From an uncultured Sphingomonadaceae bacterium (GTDB lineage: Bacteria; Pseudomonadota; Alphaproteobacteria; Sphingomonadales; Sphingomonadaceae), in the NCBI GenBank assembly GCA_937996655.1, contig CALKUK010000011.1, positions 600,949-664,948 of the forward strand: a stretch of 64,000 nt of DNA. The letters run 5' to 3'. The notes under the pieces were generated by a model that worked only from the letters and a program-made list of their open reading frames with translations, made no database searches and was not told where the DNA came from. Each line of letters begins with the position of its first letter. The first letter of the stretch is position 1. Made by a program: the position numbers and the translations under genes. Of the stretch, positions 42,092 through 50,683 are shown one piece after another.

Positions 42092-42442
42092 ATGACGGAT
42101 GAGAGAAACTTTGCCCCCCATTTCGATGAGAAGGGTCTTTTGACGGCGGTCTGCACAGATGCGGCCACGGGCGAGATGCTGATGCTGGCCCACATGAACG
42201 CGGAAGCTCTTCGCCTGACTTTGGAGACGAAAAGGGCGACCTTCTGGTCTCGCAGCCGTCAGGCGCTTTGGGTAAAAGGGGAAACCAGCGGCAACGTGCT
42301 GCACGTCCTTGAAGCCCGCATTGACTGTGATCAGGATGCAATTTGGCTGAAATGCCAAGCCGAAGGTCCCGCCTGCCACACTGGCGCGCGGAGCTGCTTT
42401 TACCGGGTCATTGAGGATGGGCGTCTTCGACCTGTAGACTGA
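42092..42442 (+). CDS. hisI: Phosphoribosyl-AMP cyclohydrolase
   Basis: 116 residues from ATG 42092. Conserved motifs are TFWSRSRQALWVKGETSGN, the metal-binding DCDQDA and the zinc Cys pair CHTGARSCF. It opens the adenine ring of PR-AMP in histidine synthesis. It is a stand-alone HisI without the HisE pyrophosphohydrolase, as usual in alphaproteobacteria. The rest of the his genes are elsewhere. A 70-base gap leads to the merR promoter. Confidence 0.95.
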   Translation: MTDERNFAPHFDEKGLLTAVCTDAATGEMLMLAHMNAEALRLTLETKRATFWSRSRQALWVKGETSGNVLHVLEARIDCDQDAIWLKCQAEGPACHTGARSCFYRVIEDGRLRPVD

Positions 42443-42484
42443 GCAGGGGCGGTTCTCGGCTGTCACGAGGTTAAAACAGGCCTG

Positions 42485-42513
42485 TTGACCTTTACGTATA
42501 CGTAAAGTAGAAA
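42485..42513 (+). promoter_or_regulatory. merR promoter with 18-bp palindromic operator
   Basis: CTTTACGTATACGTAAAG (42490-42507) is a perfect palindrome. It exactly fills the spacer between a -35-like TTGACC (42485-42490) and a -10-like TAGAAA (42508-42513) with a 17-bp gap. Dyads of this ACGT-N2-ACGT type in promoter spacers are typical of MerR-family targets. The regulator gene follows at once, so autoregulation is likely. Confidence 0.75.
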
Positions 42514-42933
42514 ATGCGCATGTCGAGTGCCACCGTTGATATCGCCGATCCGCGCGACCGTCATCAATATTCTATCTCAGACCTGTCTGACGAGTTTGAC
42601 GTGACGCCGCGGGCGTTGCGCTTCTACGAAGATGAAGGGCTGATATCGCCGATCCGCCGCGGTTTGACGCGCGTTTACACGAAGCGGGACAGGGCCCGTC
42701 TGGCCTGGATTTTGCGGGCCAAGCGCGTTGGGTTTAGCCTGTCTGAAATCCGCGAGATGATCGATCTTTATGACATTGGTGATGGCCGTCATCAGCAGCG
42801 TCAGGTAACGGTTGAAAAATGTCAGGCGCGTATTGATCTGCTCAAGCAGCAGCGTGTCGATATTGACGAACACATTGAAGAACTGTCACGCTTCATTGAT
42901 GTTGTGAAAAAGGCCGATCCCGCGCTCGGCTGA
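42514..42933 (+). CDS. MerR-family regulator (LiuR-like)
   Basis: 139 residues. The N-terminal winged helix-turn-helix reads YSISDLSDEFDVTPRALRFYEDEGLISP, written here in part, and includes the MerR recognition pattern RALRFYEDEGL. A long dimerisation helix follows (CQARIDLLKQQRVDIDEHIEEL). No metal-binding Cys are present. It resembles LiuR-type regulators of branched-chain amino acid or acyl-CoA breakdown. The adjacent acyl-CoA dehydrogenase gene fits that role. A second ATG at 42520 lies where transcription should start, so a leaderless message is possible. Confidence 0.9.
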   Translation: MRMSSATVDIADPRDRHQYSISDLSDEFDVTPRALRFYEDEGLISPIRRGLTRVYTKRDRARLAWILRAKRVGFSLSEIREMIDLYDIGDGRHQQRQVTVEKCQARIDLLKQQRVDIDEHIEELSRFIDVVKKADPALG

Positions 42934-42979
42934 TTGAACCCTGTTCATTGACTGTAGTCCGTTTTCGGAGACCGATTAA

Positions 42980-44779
42980 ATGCCGCAATATACCGCGCCA
43001 GTCCGCGATGTCCGTTTCGTGCTTGATCACGTCATCGGGCTAGACCGTTACGCCAATCTTCCGGGCTTTGAAAATGCGACGCCCGATATGGTCGATGCCA
43101 TCCTCGAAGAGGGTGGCAAGTTCATGGCGGAAGTCTTTTTTCCCCTGAACAAATCCGGGGATGAGCAGGGGTGCACCCGTCACCCCGATGGCAGCGTGAC
43201 CACGCCAGATGGTTTTAAAGAGGCTTATCAGGCTTATGCCGCAGCCGGGTGGACGACGCTTGGTGCGCCGGTGGCTTTTGGCGGGCAGGGTCTTCCCCAT
43301 GTGATCAACATCGCGATGGAAGAGTTTCAGGCAACGGCCAATCAGGCGCTTGCCATGTATCCCGGGCTTGCAGGTGCTGCTGTTTCGGCCATCCTGGTCG
43401 CGGGCTCGGAAGAGCAGAAACAGACTTATGTGCCAAACATCGTGTCGGGCAAATGGGCTGGGACGATGAACCTAACGGAGCCGCATTGCGGCACCGACCT
43501 CGGCATGATCCGCACGCGTGCTGAACCGCAGGCCGATGGCAGTTACAATATCACTGGCACAAAGATCTTTATTTCCGGTGGAGATCAAGATCTTACAGAG
43601 AATATCGTTCATCTCGTGCTCGCAAAGACGCCGGGCGCGCCAGACAGCACCAAGGGTATCTCGCTCTTCATCGTTCCCAAGTTCCTGGTGAACAAAGATG
43701 GGTCGCTGGGGAACAAGAATGCCGTCAGCTGCGGTTCGATTGAACACAAGATGGGTATCCGCGGGAGCGCGACGTGCGTCATGAATTATGATGGCGCAAC
43801 CGGCTTTCTTGTCGGCGAAGAGAATAAGGGTCTGGCGGGCATGTTCGTCATGATGAACATCGCGCGCCTCGGCGTCGGGGTTCAGGGCCTTGCTCAGGCG
43901 GAGGGTGCGTATCAGAACGCCGTTCAATACGCCAAGGACCGCCGCCAGGGCCGTTCCTTGACCGGTGTGAAAGAGCCGAATGAAAAGGCGGACCCCTTGT
44001 TTGTCCATCCGGACATCCGTCGCATGCTGATGGAAGCCAAGGCCTTTACCGAAGGCATGCGTGCTTTCGCTTTGTGGGGCGGTTTTCAGTCTGATCTCGC
44101 GCACAATGCACCGACGCTGGAGGAACGCCAGACGGCCGATGATCTGCTCTCACTGCTGATGCCCGTCATCAAGGGCTATGGCACCGACAAGGGCTATGAA
44201 GTCTGCACCAACATGCAGCAGGTCTTTGGTGGCCACGGCTATGTCGAGGAATGGGGCATGAGCCAGCGCGTCCGCGACGCCCGTATCGCTCAGATTTACG
44301 AAGGTGCGAATGGCATCCAAGCGCTTGATCTTGTTGGGCGTAAGTTGCCGGCCAATGGCGGGCGGGCGATCCAAGCGTTCTTTGCACTTGTGGCCACAGA
44401 ATGCGCCGCTGCAAAGGGCAAGCCAGAACTTGAGAAGATCGCGTCCGCCCTAGAGGCTGCATTGGCAGATCTTCAGGCCTCGACCATGTGGCTGATGGCG
44501 AATGCCATGACCAATCCAGACAATGCAGGTGCGGGTTCGGTCGCGTATATGCATCTGACAGGCATTGTCGCCATCGGCCTGATGTGGCTGCGTATGGCAA
44601 CTGCCGCGCAGGCAGCACTGGAAGCCGGGACCGATGACAGCGCGTTTATGAATGCCAAGCTGATCACGGCACGTTTTTATGCTGAGCGCAGCTTGCCGGA
44701 AACGATTTCGCTCCGGCGTAAATTGGAAGCCGGTGCGGAGAGCGTGATGGCGTTGCCGGTGGAAGCGTTCGCTGCCTGA
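42980..44779 (+). CDS. Long-form acyl-CoA dehydrogenase (FadE/DmdC-like)
   Basis: 599 residues, longer than the ~380 of classical dehydrogenases. An N-terminal segment (YTAPVRDVRFVLDHVIGLDRY) precedes the FAD core with NLTEPHCGTDLGMIRT and TKIFISGGD. The catalytic-Glu region is in QVFGGHGYVEEWGMSQRVRDARI and IYEGANGIQALDLVGRK. An extra C-terminal helical domain follows. Relatives oxidise medium/long-chain or methylmercaptopropionyl-CoA. It lies 46 bases after merR and is the likely target of that regulator. Exact substrate not decidable. Confidence 0.92.
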   Translation: MPQYTAPVRDVRFVLDHVIGLDRYANLPGFENATPDMVDAILEEGGKFMAEVFFPLNKSGDEQGCTRHPDGSVTTPDGFKEAYQAYAAAGWTTLGAPVAFGGQGLPHVINIAMEEFQATANQALAMYPGLAGAAVSAILVAGSEEQKQTYVPNIVSGKWAGTMNLTEPHCGTDLGMIRTRAEPQADGSYNITGTKIFISGGDQDLTENIVHLVLAKTPGAPDSTKGISLFIVPKFLVNKDGSLGNKNAVSCGSIEHKMGIRGSATCVMNYDGATGFLVGEENKGLAGMFVMMNIARLGVGVQGLAQAEGAYQNAVQYAKDRRQGRSLTGVKEPNEKADPLFVHPDIRRMLMEAKAFTEGMRAFALWGGFQSDLAHNAPTLEERQTADDLLSLLMPVIKGYGTDKGYEVCTNMQQVFGGHGYVEEWGMSQRVRDARIAQIYEGANGIQALDLVGRKLPANGGRAIQAFFALVATECAAAKGKPELEKIASALEAALADLQASTMWLMANAMTNPDNAGAGSVAYMHLTGIVAIGLMWLRMATAAQAALEAGTDDSAFMNAKLITARFYAERSLPETISLRRKLEAGAESVMALPVEAFAA

Positions 44780-44785
44780 TTTGAT

Positions 44786-44815
44786 ATGAGGGGTGACCGA
44801 TGAGGCGCCCCTCAT
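44786..44815. terminator. Hairpin between the convergent dehydrogenase and protease genes
   Basis: ATGAGGGG (44786-44793) pairs perfectly with CCCCTCAT (44808-44815) around a 14-base loop, just after the dehydrogenase stop. The following TTGCCCTT is only weakly T-rich. It is a candidate transcription end for the plus-strand gene. Confidence 0.45.
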
Positions 44816-44905
44816 TTGCCCTTCCCATAAAGTTGATAATATCTATTATGTAAAATTTAGATATGCCATCGAAGCCCCCTCGCGCCGTTTTCCGTTAATT
44901 TTGCG

Positions 44906-45499
44906 CTATGGGTTGAGAATGAGCGTATCACCCTCGACCCGCCAGCCTTTCAGCGTGTCGAGAAAATTCATCCCGAGCAAATTGGTCTCTCCCAAAGTGT
45001 CGGAAACCAAAACGGGAAAGTCGTTTCGCTTGATTGGGCCAAGGCGAAGCTGCCCCAGCCGCGCCCGCTGCATTTCAGCCGTTCCGTTCGCTGTTTCGAC
45101 GACGACGGGAAAGCCAGTTGGGTCGATGTCCACCTTTGCCGCGCGCGCATCTGCCGACGACAACGATGTCGTCGTCGCACCACTGTCCACCATGAAACGA
45201 ACGTCGTGCCCGTTAACTGACGCGAGAACGGTGAAATGGCCATTGGGATCACGTGGGACTTTGAGGGTTCCGTCCCCCTGCGTGCCGTCGCTCAATCCGA
45301 GCTCAGTGGCAACGCGGTTCCAGACGATCTTCAGATCAGCCCTGAAGGTGAACATGACGAACATCGCGGCAAAAATGAGCGCCCAAGTCAGCGCCATCTT
45401 TAGCGTCTCACCAAGGGGCAGACGCCGTGCGAGCAGGCTTGATCCCACCAGAACGAGCAACAACACCGCATAGATGAGGCTGCCCGTATCGTTGGTCAT
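44906..45499 (-). CDS. Membrane-anchored retropepsin-like aspartyl protease (clan AA)
   Basis: 197 residues. Two N-terminal helices (LIYAVLLLVLVGSSLLA and MALTWALIFAAMFVMFTF) anchor a periplasmic domain. That domain has the single catalytic motif FMVDSGATTTSL of retropepsin-like proteases, plus the flap-end pattern LLGMNFLDTLKGWRVEGD. Such proteins must dimerise to form an active site. It fits the TIGR02281-type family common in alphaproteobacteria. It overlaps tatD by one base (TGATG). Substrate unknown. Confidence 0.88.
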   Translation of the reverse strand: MTNDTGSLIYAVLLLVLVGSSLLARRLPLGETLKMALTWALIFAAMFVMFTFRADLKIVWNRVATELGLSDGTQGDGTLKVPRDPNGHFTVLASVNGHDVRFMVDSGATTTSLSSADARAAKVDIDPTGFPVVVETANGTAEMQRARLGQLRLGPIKRNDFPVLVSDTLGETNLLGMNFLDTLKGWRVEGDTLILNP

Positions 45500-46275
45500 C
45501 AGGCGTTGGCCTTCGCAAACAGAGTGTAGAAGTTTTCCGCGGTGGTTCGCGCCAGTTGTTCGACGGGTACGCCGCGCAAGTCAGCCAAAAAACGCCCGGT
45601 CTCAGCGACAAAGGCTGGCTCGCAACTTTTTCCGCGATGCGGCACGGGGGCCAAAAATGGGGAATCAGTTTCGATCAACAGGCGATCCTCTGGGATGCGC
45701 GCTGCGGTCGCCCGTAGGTCCTGTGCATTCTTGAAGGTTACAATACCGGAAATTGATATAAAAAGTCCTAATTCCAATGCGATGTCGGCGAATTCTCCAC
45801 TGGCTGTGAAGCAGTGGATGACGCCGGGAAAGGCCCCCTTCCCCAATTCTTCCCGCAAGATGCGGGCCGTATCCTCTTCGGCATCGCGGGTATGCACGAT
45901 GACGGGAAGACCGGTTTCCCGCGACGCCGCGAGATGGGCGCGGAAACTATCCTGCTGTTGGGCGCGGTCACTATGGTCGTAGAAATAATCAAGCCCGGTT
46001 TCCCCAATGGCGATCACCTTTGGGTGGGTGGCCGCAGCCACCAATTGGGCCGTATCGACGTCGGCATGGCTGTCCGCCTCATGCGGGTGTATCCCTACTG
46101 AGGCCCAGATATTCGGCGCTTTCTCGGCCGTCGCGATAATGTCTGCCCATTCCCGCTTGCGCGTTGAAATGTTGAGCATACCAGTCACGCCGGCCTCTGC
46201 CGCGCGCGCCAGGACAGCGTCCTGATCTTCAACCAGGCCCTTATAGTTCAGGTGGCAATGGCTATCGACGAACAT
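45499..46275 (-). CDS. TatD-family metal-dependent DNase
   Basis: 258 residues from ATG 46275, sharing one base with the metG stop. Metal ligands follow the TatD order: H-x-H in FVDSHCHLNY, a Glu in IGETGLDYFYDHS, His in VIHTRDAEED and VIHCFTASGEF, and Asp in LIETDSPFLAPVPHRGK. It is a cytoplasmic TIM-barrel nuclease/deacylase of the TatD type, linked to DNA repair or D-Tyr-tRNA editing in various organisms. It belongs to the conserved tmk-holB-metG-tatD string. Confidence 0.94.
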   Translation of the reverse strand: MFVDSHCHLNYKGLVEDQDAVLARAAEAGVTGMLNISTRKREWADIIATAEKAPNIWASVGIHPHEADSHADVDTAQLVAAATHPKVIAIGETGLDYFYDHSDRAQQQDSFRAHLAASRETGLPVIVHTRDAEEDTARILREELGKGAFPGVIHCFTASGEFADIALELGLFISISGIVTFKNAQDLRATAARIPEDRLLIETDSPFLAPVPHRGKSCEPAFVAETGRFLADLRGVPVEQLARTTAENFYTLFAKANA

Positions 46276-47840
46276 CAGGCGTCTTCTGCAGGCAGTTCCA
46301 GCCGCGGGAAAAGCGGCGCCGGCGCCGGCAGGGTGAAACCAGACGCGCACAACCGGTCATACCAATTTGTATCTGCAAAGGCCGCAAAGTCACGTTCCCC
46401 TGCGGGAATGCCGAGCTGATCGAGCATTTTGCCCGCGGAAGACGGGATAATCGGTTGGACGGCAAGCGTCAGATCGCGGATCGCCTTCACCAGCGTCCTC
46501 AAGACAACGCCCATCCGAGCCGGGTCGGTCTTACGCAGCGTCCAAGGCGCTTGCGCGTCGATATATTGGTTGCAAGCAAACACGGCACGCATCCAGGAAT
46601 CGAGCCCTTGTGAGAAAGCCAGTGCGGCAAATTCGCGCGGCACATCATTAGCGCACGCGTCGTGCACGAGCGAGAGCAGCGCCGCATCATCCGCTGTATC
46701 TTCACCCTCATTCGGCAAACAACCATCAAGGTTTTTGAAAATGAACGATAATGTGCGTTGTGCCAGATTGCCGTAGCTGTTTGCCAGCTCCGCATTCACA
46801 CGGGTCACAATCGCGTCCGGGCTGTAGCTGCCATCCTGCCCGAAGCTGACTTCGCGCATCAGGAAATAGCGCAGCGCATCGACACCGAACAGCTTGGCGA
46901 GGTCCATCGGATCGACCACGTTACCAAGTGATTTGGACATTTTTTCGCCCCGGCTCAGCAGAAAGCCGTGGCCAAAAACCTGCTTGGGCAGCGGGAGCTT
47001 GGCTGACATCAGGAACGCCGGCCAATAGACGGTGTGAAAGCGGACGATGTCCTTGCCGATGATGTGCAGATCAGCAGGCCAGAAGCGCGCGAAATCTCCG
47101 TCCTTGTCCGGATAGCCGACGCCGGTCATGTAGGTGGTGAGCGCGTCGACCCACACATACATGACATGGCCGGGGGAGCCGGGAACCTGCACGCCCCAGT
47201 CAAAGCTGGTGCGCGACACGCTGAGATCCTTCAGTCCGCCCTCGACAAAGCGGAGCACCTCATTTCGGCGGCTGTCCGGGCGGATAAAATCGGGGTTGTC
47301 GCGGTAGAGCGCCAAAAGGGCGTCCTGATATTTGGACAGGCGGAAGAACCATGTTTCCTCCTTCGTCCATTCAACGGGCGTGCCCTGTGGGGAGAGCTTT
47401 TCGCCCCCTTCCCCTTCTGTCAGTTCGCTTTCGTCGTAAAAGGCCTCATCACGGACGGAATACCAGCCTTCATACCGGTCAAGGTAGAGGTCATCATTGG
47501 CCGCCATCGCTTCCCAAAGGGCTTGGCTCGCGCGCTTGTGGTCTGTTTCGGTGGTCCGGCAAAACCGATCATAAGAAATGTGTAGAGTATTGCACATCTC
47601 TTTGAAATAAGATGACATTTCATCGGCAAATTCAAGCGTGTCGCGCCCGGCCGCACGGGCCGTCTGAACCATTTTCAGTCCATGTTCGTCCGTGCCAGTC
47701 ACAAGACGGACATCGCGTCCCATCAAGCGTTGGAACCGGGCAATGGCATCGGTCGCAATGGCCTCATAAGCGTGGCCGATATGTGGGCGTCCATTGGGGT
47801 AAGCAATGGCGGTGGTGATATAAAAGGGTGTGCCTGACAT
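46275..47840 (-). CDS. metG: Methionyl-tRNA synthetase
   Basis: 521 residues. Class I signatures are the HIGH-like HIGHAYEA, KMSKS in GEKMSKSLGNV, and substrate-site segments VTGTDEHGLKM and YVWVDALTTYMTG. The protein ends without the C-terminal EMAP/tRNA-binding domain of E. coli MetG, which fits the short alphaproteobacterial form. It charges tRNA-Met. It follows holB by three bases and overlaps tatD by one base. Confidence 0.97.
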   Translation of the reverse strand: MSGTPFYITTAIAYPNGRPHIGHAYEAIATDAIARFQRLMGRDVRLVTGTDEHGLKMVQTARAAGRDTLEFADEMSSYFKEMCNTLHISYDRFCRTTETDHKRASQALWEAMAANDDLYLDRYEGWYSVRDEAFYDESELTEGEGGEKLSPQGTPVEWTKEETWFFRLSKYQDALLALYRDNPDFIRPDSRRNEVLRFVEGGLKDLSVSRTSFDWGVQVPGSPGHVMYVWVDALTTYMTGVGYPDKDGDFARFWPADLHIIGKDIVRFHTVYWPAFLMSAKLPLPKQVFGHGFLLSRGEKMSKSLGNVVDPMDLAKLFGVDALRYFLMREVSFGQDGSYSPDAIVTRVNAELANSYGNLAQRTLSFIFKNLDGCLPNEGEDTADDAALLSLVHDACANDVPREFAALAFSQGLDSWMRAVFACNQYIDAQAPWTLRKTDPARMGVVLRTLVKAIRDLTLAVQPIIPSSAGKMLDQLGIPAGERDFAAFADTNWYDRLCASGFTLPAPAPLFPRLELPAEDA

Positions 47841-47843
47841 GCC

Positions 47844-48869
47844 TCAGGCTTTAGCGGATGATCCTGTCGGAGCAAGCGCTGCGACGTGACCGGCCATCGA
47901 GAAAACGACCTGTTGCACGTCGAGTGACCCTGCAACGGCATGGGCCGCAAGGCTGCGAGCCGATTCCCACTGTTTGAGAGCAAGGCCGAGAGCGTCGCCG
48001 GAACGTTCCCGGGCCGCAGCAGCAAGGAAGGCCGGTGTGCGCTGCAGAAACACTTCGTAGCGCGCTTGGGCCGCCTTCAGGGAAAGTTGCTGGCTCAGCG
48101 AGAGGCGCCGCGCATTATCTGGATCGCCAAAGGTCATCAGGTCTTTGAGTGCGGCATCAATGCCTGCGATATCAAGACCGGCATAGTGCATTGCCCTGCC
48201 CGGAGATCCGTCTCCAGCGGCAATAAGGGCCGCGAGCTCACTGGGGTCTGCATCCGGTAATTGCGCGCGCAATACTGACGTCATGGCGGCATTGTCCAAG
48301 GGCCCAAAGCGCAGGACTCGGCATCGGGACCGGATGGTTGGCAGCAGGCGTCCGGGGCTGTGCGATACGAGCAGGAATACAGTGCCCTGTGGCGGTTCTT
48401 CCAGCCGCTTGAGCAGCGCATTGGCGGCGGAGACTTCAAACGTCTCGGCCTCGTCAATCACGATCACGCGGCGCGATGACATCGACGGCACCGTTGCAAA
48501 CAGTGGATTGAGCGCGCGGATCTGCCCCACTTTGATGCTTCGCGCGCGTTCTTCCGCCTCAGGCCAATCAAGCCGCGGCTTGGCGGCGACCTTTTCATCC
48601 TTGGGCAGCCGATCAATCAGGGCGAAATCAGGATGGCTCCAGGCGTCGAGCAATTTGGACGCCGGATGCTGCAATGGCACGTCCATGGCCGGTGTCGCGG
48701 GATCAAGACCCATGCCTTCTGCCAGCATCCGTCGGGCGAACTGCATGGCCGTCGTAAACTTGCCGACGCCCTGTGGCCCGGTCAGCAACCAGGCATGATG
48801 TAGGCGATCCCCATGTAAAGCCGCGCGAAACGCCGCAATCGTGGCGTCATGGCCAAGGATTGTTGTCAA
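47844..48869 (-). CDS. holB: DNA polymerase III subunit delta' (HolB)
   Basis: 341 residues with an AAA+ clamp-loader domain. The P-loop region is TGPQGVGKFTTAMQFARRM, and IDEAETFEVSAANALLKRLEEPP supplies the Walker B region and an SRC-like element (RSRCRVLRFGPL). It is the delta' subunit that helps load the sliding clamp. The four zinc cysteines of E. coli delta' are not evident. Its ATG overlaps the tmk stop by four bases, a widespread arrangement. Confidence 0.93.
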   Translation of the reverse strand: MTTILGHDATIAAFRAALHGDRLHHAWLLTGPQGVGKFTTAMQFARRMLAEGMGLDPATPAMDVPLQHPASKLLDAWSHPDFALIDRLPKDEKVAAKPRLDWPEAEERARSIKVGQIRALNPLFATVPSMSSRRVIVIDEAETFEVSAANALLKRLEEPPQGTVFLLVSHSPGRLLPTIRSRCRVLRFGPLDNAAMTSVLRAQLPDADPSELAALIAAGDGSPGRAMHYAGLDIAGIDAALKDLMTFGDPDNARRLSLSQQLSLKAAQARYEVFLQRTPAFLAAAARERSGDALGLALKQWESARSLAAHAVAGSLDVQQVVFSMAGHVAALAPTGSSAKA

Positions 48870-49486
48870 AACAGGTCTACCAAAGCGTCTAGCATGCGTG
48901 CCGTCACGTCCTCCGGTGTACCATTGGCGTCGATGATGCGGAACCGTTCTGGGTCCTGCTGCGCGAGGGCACGGAAACGAGCTGCGACGCGGTTATAATA
49001 GTCCGCACCCTTGGCGCCCATCCGGTCGGTTTCGGCAGAGCGGGCCGCAGCGCGGCGCGCGCCTTCCTCTACTGGCAGGTCAAGAACGATGGTCCTGTCC
49101 GGCAAGAGGCCGCCCGATCCGATGCGGTGCAGATCAAGAATGTCCGCGTCTGAAACACCTCCGGCGCCACCCTGATAGGCGCGCGTTGAATCGACAAAGC
49201 GGTCGCAGATCACCCATTTGCCTGCACACACTGCCGGGCGGATCAGTTTGGCTACATGGTCGGCCCGCGCGGCGGCAAAGAGCAACGCCTCTGCGGCGTC
49301 ATTCCATCTGTCCTGCCCGCCGGACATCAGCAAGGCCCGTATGGCCTCGGCCCCCTCCGTCCCGCCCGGCTCGCGCGTGGTGACAACGTCAATTCCGCGC
49401 TGTGTGAGCGCTTCGGCCAGACGACGGATTTGGGTAGATTTGCCTACCCCTTCCCCGCCTTCCAGCGTGATGAAGCGCCCCGTCAA
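48866..49486 (-). CDS. tmk: Thymidylate kinase
   Basis: 206 residues with P-loop LEGGEGVGKSTQIR, the DR(Y/F) motif (CDRFVDSTRAYQGGAGGV) and a lid region RRAAARSAETDRMGAKGADY. It phosphorylates dTMP to dTDP. ATGA overlap with holB downstream. dacA ends two bases before its start, so dacA-tmk-holB-metG-tatD-protease form one long minus-strand transcription unit. Confidence 0.96.
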   Translation of the reverse strand: MTGRFITLEGGEGVGKSTQIRRLAEALTQRGIDVVTTREPGGTEGAEAIRALLMSGGQDRWNDAAEALLFAAARADHVAKLIRPAVCAGKWVICDRFVDSTRAYQGGAGGVSDADILDLHRIGSGGLLPDRTIVLDLPVEEGARRAAARSAETDRMGAKGADYYNRVAARFRALAQQDPERFRIIDANGTPEDVTARMLDALVDLF

Positions 49487-49488
49487 GA

Positions 49489-50661
49489 TCAGAAGCCGAA
49501 GAAGGACAGAATGCCGAGCCAGATGCGCCGGAAGAAGCCGGCTTCTTCCACATCGGCACCGGCAACAAGCGGCACGGTCGCGGTCGGCGTGTCGGCTGTG
49601 GTGACCACGAGGTCAGCAATATGATCTCCGGCCTTGATCGGCGCAGTAATCTGTCCAGCGTAGTGGACCTTCATCTGCACGGCGGCCTTCGGGCCGCCTG
49701 CCGGCACCGACACAGTGATCGCCTGCGGCGCGACAAGGGTGACTTCGGAGGCGCTGCCATTCTTGACTTCAGCTTTGTCGACGGTCGCACCCTTCGCAAA
49801 GAGCGGCTGGGTCGTCCAGGCCTTGAACCCCCAATCCATGAGCTTGACGGATTCAGAAATGCGACCGTTAAAGCTGTCGATCCCCGCCACAACCATGACG
49901 AGGCGGCGGCCATTTTGTTCAGCGGATCCGGTAAATCCATAGCCGGCCTCGTCCGTGTGGCCGGTCTTAAGACCATCAGCTCCGGGGATACGACCGAGAA
50001 TGGGGTTACGGTTGGCCTGAACAATGTCCTGGCCCTTGCCCATCGTCTTGCCCCAGCTGAATTCCTTCTGCTGATAGAATTTGCGGTAGAGATCAGGGTA
50101 TTCTCGGATCGTGGATACGGCAAGCTTGGCCAAGTCATGCGCGGTGACTTGCGTACGGCCTTCATCCGGCCAGCCATTGGAGGTGCCGAACGTGCTATTC
50201 GTCATGCCCATGCGCTTGGCTTCAGCATTCATGCGGGCAACAAAGGCTTCCTCTGTTCCAGCAATGCCTTCAGCCAACACCACACAGGCGTCGTTGCCGG
50301 AAAGCGTCACCACGCCGTGGAGCAGATTTTCCACACTCACTTGCTCCCCGGGGGAGAGGAACATGGTCGAACCGGCGGCGGGGCCATGCCATTTCGCCCA
50401 GGTCTCCGGTTTAACGGTGAACTTCTGGTCGAGTTTCAGTTCACCCTTCTTGATCATGTCAAAAACGACATGGGTCGTCATCATCTTCGCCATGGATGCG
50501 GGCGGCATCTTCCTGTCTGCGTCCTTGGCGTAGAGAACGGCACCGGAAGACAAATCGATCAGATAGGCAACAGGGGCTGCCGTCTCAAAAGGAGGGGCGG
50601 CCGCAAAGACCGGCAACGTCGTCGCCGACAAGAGGGCAACGGCGTAAATGGCTGGTTTCAT
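49489..50661 (-). CDS. D-alanyl-D-alanine carboxypeptidase (DacA/DacC type)
   Basis: 390 residues from ATG 50661 (MKPAIYAVALLSATTLPVFA signal peptide). Penicillin-binding motifs are S56-x-x-K59 (PASMAKM), SGN (TLSGNDACV) and KTG (LKTGHTDEAGYG). A C-terminal beta domain (PBP5-type) ends in an amphipathic tail AGFFRRIWLGILSFFGF that would hold it to the inner membrane. It trims the terminal D-Ala from peptidoglycan stem peptides. It sits after the SPOR/RlpA-like and MltB genes, a wall-remodelling group. Confidence 0.95.
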   Translation of the reverse strand: MKPAIYAVALLSATTLPVFAAAPPFETAAPVAYLIDLSSGAVLYAKDADRKMPPASMAKMMTTHVVFDMIKKGELKLDQKFTVKPETWAKWHGPAAGSTMFLSPGEQVSVENLLHGVVTLSGNDACVVLAEGIAGTEEAFVARMNAEAKRMGMTNSTFGTSNGWPDEGRTQVTAHDLAKLAVSTIREYPDLYRKFYQQKEFSWGKTMGKGQDIVQANRNPILGRIPGADGLKTGHTDEAGYGFTGSAEQNGRRLVMVVAGIDSFNGRISESVKLMDWGFKAWTTQPLFAKGATVDKAEVKNGSASEVTLVAPQAITVSVPAGGPKAAVQMKVHYAGQITAPIKAGDHIADLVVTTADTPTATVPLVAGADVEEAGFFRRIWLGILSFFGF

Positions 50662-50683
50662 GAATTTTTCCCGAATGTGTGAC

